Positions 21,742-24,357 of a stretch of 24,357 nt of DNA are shown piece by piece. The translations under genes and the position numbers were made by a program. How positions within the stretch are numbered: the first letter of the stretch is position 1; each line of letters begins with the position of its first letter. This stretch comes from Vicinamibacteria bacterium (GTDB lineage: Bacteria > Acidobacteriota > Vicinamibacteria > Vicinamibacterales > UBA2999): the NCBI GenBank assembly GCA_025938035.1, contig JAICQE010000047.1, positions 1 through 24,357 on the forward strand. The letters are read 5' to 3'. Under the pieces are notes generated by a model. It searched no databases. It was not told the origin of the DNA and worked only from the letters and a program-made list of their open reading frames with translations.

Positions 21742-22472
21742 TTTGGATTGGAACGTCCGGGTACAACTACCCCGAATGGCGAGGCACCTTCTACCCCGAG
21801 AAGCTGGCGGCGGCGAAGATGCTGCCGTATTACGCCGAGCGATTCCCGACCGTCGAGATCAACTACACGTTCTATCGCACGCCGAACGAGAAGATTCTCG
21901 AAGGCTGGAACGCGGCGACGCCCGAGCGGTTCAAGCTGACGCTCAAGGCGCCGAAGCGGATTACCCATGACGCGCGCCTGCGCGACTGCGCCGATCGCGT
22001 CCGTCAGTTCCTCGAAACAGCCGCAGTTCTGGGCCCCAAGCTCGGTGCCCTGTTGTTTCAACTGCCGCCGAACCTGAAGAAGGACCTCGCGCTGTTCGAT
22101 GCCTTCCTCGACGCGTTTCCGCCGCGCGTCTGCGCGGCCTTCGAGTTCCGGCATCCATCGTGGCTGGATGAGGAGATCTACGGACGCCTGCGGGCCCGCA
22201 ACCTGGCGCTGTGCGTGGCCGACAGCGAGAAGCTCGCAACGCCGGTGGAGATTACCGCGGACTATGCGTACTTCCGCCTGCGTGACGAGGGCTACACGCC
22301 GGAGGACATCGCGAAGTGGGCCGGGGTGATTCGCGAACAGACGTCAGGCTGCGGCGAGGTGTTCGTGTATTTCAAGCATGAGGAGTCGGGGAAGGGGCCG
22401 GAATTCGGGAAGTTGTTGATGGAACTACTACCCACGAATCTGGCCGATAATGCGCCGTATGCAGCGCCATAG
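21738..22472 (+). CDS. DUF72 (YecE-like) TIM-barrel protein
   Basis: A 244-residue cytoplasmic protein typical in length for DUF72. Signature segments are IWIGTSGYNYPEWRGTFYPE at the N-terminus, ERFPTVEINYTFYRTP, FKLTLKAPKRITHD, LLFQLPPNLKKD, FEFRHPSW and the C-terminal EVFVYFKHEESG. The biochemical role is unknown across the family. The ATG overlaps the permease stop by 4 bp (ATGA), so it is cotranscribed with the exporter, but a functional link is not evident. Its end overlaps the start region of the TIGR03435 gene. Confidence 0.93.
   Translation: MIWIGTSGYNYPEWRGTFYPEKLAAAKMLPYYAERFPTVEINYTFYRTPNEKILEGWNAATPERFKLTLKAPKRITHDARLRDCADRVRQFLETAAVLGPKLGALLFQLPPNLKKDLALFDAFLDAFPPRVCAAFEFRHPSWLDEEIYGRLRARNLALCVADSEKLATPVEITADYAYFRLRDEGYTPEDIAKWAGVIREQTSGCGEVFVYFKHEESGKGPEFGKLLMELLPTNLADNAPYAAP
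22446..22451 (+). promoter_or_regulatory. Candidate -10 element for the TIGR03435 gene
   Basis: GATAAT (5 of 6 matches to TATAAT) ends 7 nt before the ATG at 22459. It lies inside the last codons of the DUF72 gene, so the TIGR03435 gene may have its own leaderless transcript. The position favours ATG 22459 over the upstream in-frame ATG at 22450, which overlaps the -10 box. Confidence 0.4.
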
Positions 22473-23283
22473 TCCAATGACGCTGGTCGCCGTCGCGGTC
22501 CTGTGGCTGGCGCCGCTCGGCGCGCAGACACCGAGGCCCGCCTTCGACGTCGTGTCGGTGAAGCGCGCCGTTCCCGGCACCACCGGCGGCGGCGTGAGAT
22601 TCCTCCCGGGCGGACGGTTCGTCGGGGAGAACGTATATATCGAGTTCGTGATTCAGCAGGTGTACGGCGTGCGCGATTTTCAGATCATCGCGGCGCCACA
22701 GTGGAGGACCGTCATTGCCGACGGCGTCAGCTCGCGATACCAGATCGAAGGCCGCGGAAGGGAATCGGCGACGCAGGCGGACATGAAGGAGATGGTCAAG
22801 ACGTTGCTGGCCGAGCGTTTCCAGTTGCGCGTGCACAAGGAAACGAGAGCGCTCCCGGTGTACGAGCTTGTGCCCGACAGCGGCGGCGTCAAGGGCGCTC
22901 GTGCCCGCGACGACAAGGGCGGCGGGATCATGTTGATGCTGCCTGGGTGGACGCGAGGACGGAATGTCGGAACCGACGCTCTGGCACGATACCTATCCGG
23001 CGTGGTAGACCGCCCGGTGATCGACGGAGCCAACCTCGAGCAGGTCCTGGATTTCGACCTCACATGGACGCCGTCCAGTGCGGTGACCGCGGACAGCATT
23101 CCAGGATGTCCAGCCGGCTTGCAGGAGATGGGCACGCGCGTCAAACCTCCGCTGACAAACCTCAGTTGTCCCTCTTCGGTATTTACGGCCGTCCGCGAGC
23201 AGCTGGGATTGAGGCTCGAATCCACTCAGGCGCCGACCGAAGTGATCGTCATCGATTCAATCCAGGCGCCGGCTGAGAACTGA
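22459..23283 (+). CDS. TIGR03435-family exported protein (acidobacterial soil-associated family)
   Basis: A 274-residue protein with a signal peptide ending near APLGAQ. Family hallmarks are PAFDVVSVKRA near the mature N-terminus, a G-rich stretch with RFLPGGRFVGENVYIEFVI and the VIQQVYGVRDFQI motif. Also present are RYQIEGRG, MVKTLLAERFQLRVHKETRALPVYELV, VDRPVIDGANLEQVLDFDLTW and the C-terminal AVREQLGLRLESTQAPTEVIVIDSIQAPAEN. This matches TIGR03435, expanded in Acidobacteria such as Solibacter; its function is unknown. An alternative start is ATG 22450 (three residues longer); the 22459 start fits the candidate promoter. The gene is convergent with the hydrolase, with a 10-bp gap. Confidence 0.93.
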   Translation: MQRHSPMTLVAVAVLWLAPLGAQTPRPAFDVVSVKRAVPGTTGGGVRFLPGGRFVGENVYIEFVIQQVYGVRDFQIIAAPQWRTVIADGVSSRYQIEGRGRESATQADMKEMVKTLLAERFQLRVHKETRALPVYELVPDSGGVKGARARDDKGGGIMLMLPGWTRGRNVGTDALARYLSGVVDRPVIDGANLEQVLDFDLTWTPSSAVTADSIPGCPAGLQEMGTRVKPPLTNLSCPSSVFTAVREQLGLRLESTQAPTEVIVIDSIQAPAEN

Positions 23284-23293
23284 TGATCTCGCG

Positions 23294-24274
23294 CTACACG
23301 TGCGCCGCGACGAACCGCACGATTTCGCGTTCGGCCCAATAGCCGTCGTATCCATTGTCCGGCCGTTCGACGAACGCGCAGTGGCCGCCGTGCCGCGTGA
23401 CGACCACGGTAATGTTCGGATTGCGTCTGACCGCGTCTGCGGAGAACGCCCGCGTCGGAACGAACGGATCGTCTTCGGCGGTCAGGATGAGCGCCGGCAC
23501 GCGGATGTTCTCGATCACCCGTAACGCGCTCGCACGGTGATAGTAGTCGGACGCGTCACGGAAGCCGTGGTGGGGAGCGGTATACGCTTCGTCGAATTGA
23601 CGGACGGTCCAGATCCGCGGCAGTGGTTCCAGCGGGAACACACCCGGGTGCGCGGCCGCTTTGCGACGCATGCGCGCTTTCAGATTCCGGACGAAATTGA
23701 ACTCATAGGCGATATTCGAGCGCCGCTCCAGCGCCTCCACGCACGCCGACAAATCCATCGTCGGCGACACCGCGCACACCGCCTTCAGTTCGGGCAGGCC
23801 GCCTGTGCCAAGTTCGCCGGCCAGCTTCAACGTCAAGTTGCCGCCGAGTGAATATCCCGCAACGGCGATTCGGCGGATGCCCTCCGTGCTGATCAACTCG
23901 CGCATCACCGACAACGGATCGTGCGTCAGGCCCGAATGATACAGCCCGCGCGAGAGGTGCTCGGTGTTGCCGCAGTTCCGTTGATTGAGACGAACGACAT
24001 TCCACCCAGCTGCCCAGGCCTTGTCGGAGATGCCGGCGATGTAATGGGCGAGGCTCGAGCCTTCGAGGCCATGCAGCAGCAGGAGGGTCGGATGCCCCGC
24101 GGGCCGCTCGTGCCAGTGGCAATGCGCGAGCACGCGCGCGTCATCCGCGACATCGAAATAGCGTTCGACCGGGGCGGGCAGCTGCGCAAATCGCCGCGGC
24201 CTCGCCCACGCATACAGCGTCTGCAGGTGACCGCCGGCGAAGCGGGGAACGTACGCGCTGGGTTCGAACGCCAC
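23294..24274 (-). CDS. YheT/UPF0017-family alpha/beta hydrolase
   Basis: A 326-residue protein starting with GTG at 24274. It has the AB-hydrolase-4 (YheT) features GGHLQTLYAW (14-23), oxyanion-hole region LLLHGLEGSSLAHYI and NQRNCGNTE. The nucleophile elbow is GYSLGG (S142), the likely Asp is D268 in TAEDDPFVP and the catalytic His is H298 in GGHCAFVE. All three triad residues are present, so it should be an active serine esterase or lipase-type enzyme; the natural substrate is unknown. A GAACGTCCC tandem repeat lies 17 bp upstream of the start. Confidence 0.93.
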   Translation of the reverse strand: MAFEPSAYVPRFAGGHLQTLYAWARPRRFAQLPAPVERYFDVADDARVLAHCHWHERPAGHPTLLLLHGLEGSSLAHYIAGISDKAWAAGWNVVRLNQRNCGNTEHLSRGLYHSGLTHDPLSVMRELISTEGIRRIAVAGYSLGGNLTLKLAGELGTGGLPELKAVCAVSPTMDLSACVEALERRSNIAYEFNFVRNLKARMRRKAAAHPGVFPLEPLPRIWTVRQFDEAYTAPHHGFRDASDYYHRASALRVIENIRVPALILTAEDDPFVPTRAFSADAVRRNPNITVVVTRHGGHCAFVERPDNGYDGYWAEREIVRFVAAHV

Positions 24275-24291
24275 TGGATTTCAGCTTAACA

Positions 24292-24357
24292 GAACGTCCC
24301 GAACGTCCCGAACGTCCCGAACGTCCCGAACGTCCCGAACGCTCCGAACGACTCGAA
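24292..24357. repeat. 9-bp tandem repeat (GAACGTCCC) upstream of the hydrolase gene
   Basis: Five perfect copies of GAACGTCCC (24292-24336) are followed by two diverged copies, GAACGCTCC and GAACGACTC, and the start of another (GAA) at the window edge. The array starts 17 bp upstream of the hydrolase GTG start and continues out of the window. The unit length is a multiple of three, but no credible gene uses it here. On the minus strand the unit is GGGACGTTC. It may be a variable promoter-proximal simple repeat. Confidence 0.85.

Overview
The window is high-GC, densely coded bacterial DNA with many 4-bp ATGA/GTGA overlaps. It most likely comes from an uncultured Acidobacteriota, probably of the Vicinamibacteria type. 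The best marker is a TIGR03435-family protein (22459-23283), a family expanded in soil Acidobacteria. Supporting signs are a DUF5777 barrel, many exported and outer-membrane proteins, and short intergenic repeat arrays. No rRNA, tRNA, CRISPR, transposase or phage gene was seen; this reads as chromosomal core and accessory DNA. The lineage is an inference from gene content.

Layout. 1-1242: the N-terminal half of lipoyl synthase (minus strand, cut by the window edge), divergent from a UPF0173 metallo-beta-lactamase-fold hydrolase. 1243-1461: an intergenic CACGAAG/ACGGAGG repeat element. 1462-8657: eight minus-strand genes. In transcription order these are a small exported unknown, an outer-membrane porin-like barrel, a cupredoxin with a carboxypeptidase-regulatory-like tail, a membrane histidine kinase, an NtrC-type sigma-54 activator, a stand-alone CuA protein, a DUF5777 barrel and a plastocyanin-like lipoprotein. 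A good -24/-12 sequence lies just before the last three, so the activator plausibly switches on the CuA/barrel/cupredoxin module. 8659-10956: a 7Fe-type ferredoxin, a TPR plus double-DTG aspartic protease-like protein, and a SnoaL-like protein. 10957-14156: a palindromic repeat, then a large metallopeptidase / beta-propeller / outer-membrane barrel fusion. 14406-16462: an ECF sigma factor, its zinc-motif anti-sigma and a TlpA-like thioredoxin. A GGAAT-N18-GTT sequence upstream suggests autoregulation. 16483-19338: two small unknowns, an endonuclease/exonuclease/phosphatase protein, a transglutaminase-like protein and a CusF-SCO copper chaperone fusion. 19412-23283: a NatAB-like ABC exporter, a DUF72 protein and the TIGR03435 protein. 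23294-24357: a YheT-like alpha/beta hydrolase with a 9-bp tandem repeat upstream.

Two themes cut across the window. The first is copper and electron transfer: three cupredoxin-fold proteins including a complete CuA site, a CusF-SCO protein able in principle to metallate CuA, a TlpA thioredoxin and a ferredoxin. The second is apparent leaderless expression. Six genes have a TATAAT-like hexamer (5 of 6 matches) ending only 6-8 nt before the start codon and no usable Shine-Dalgarno, while other genes carry clear AGGAG sites. All functional statements are from reading motifs; no database search was run.
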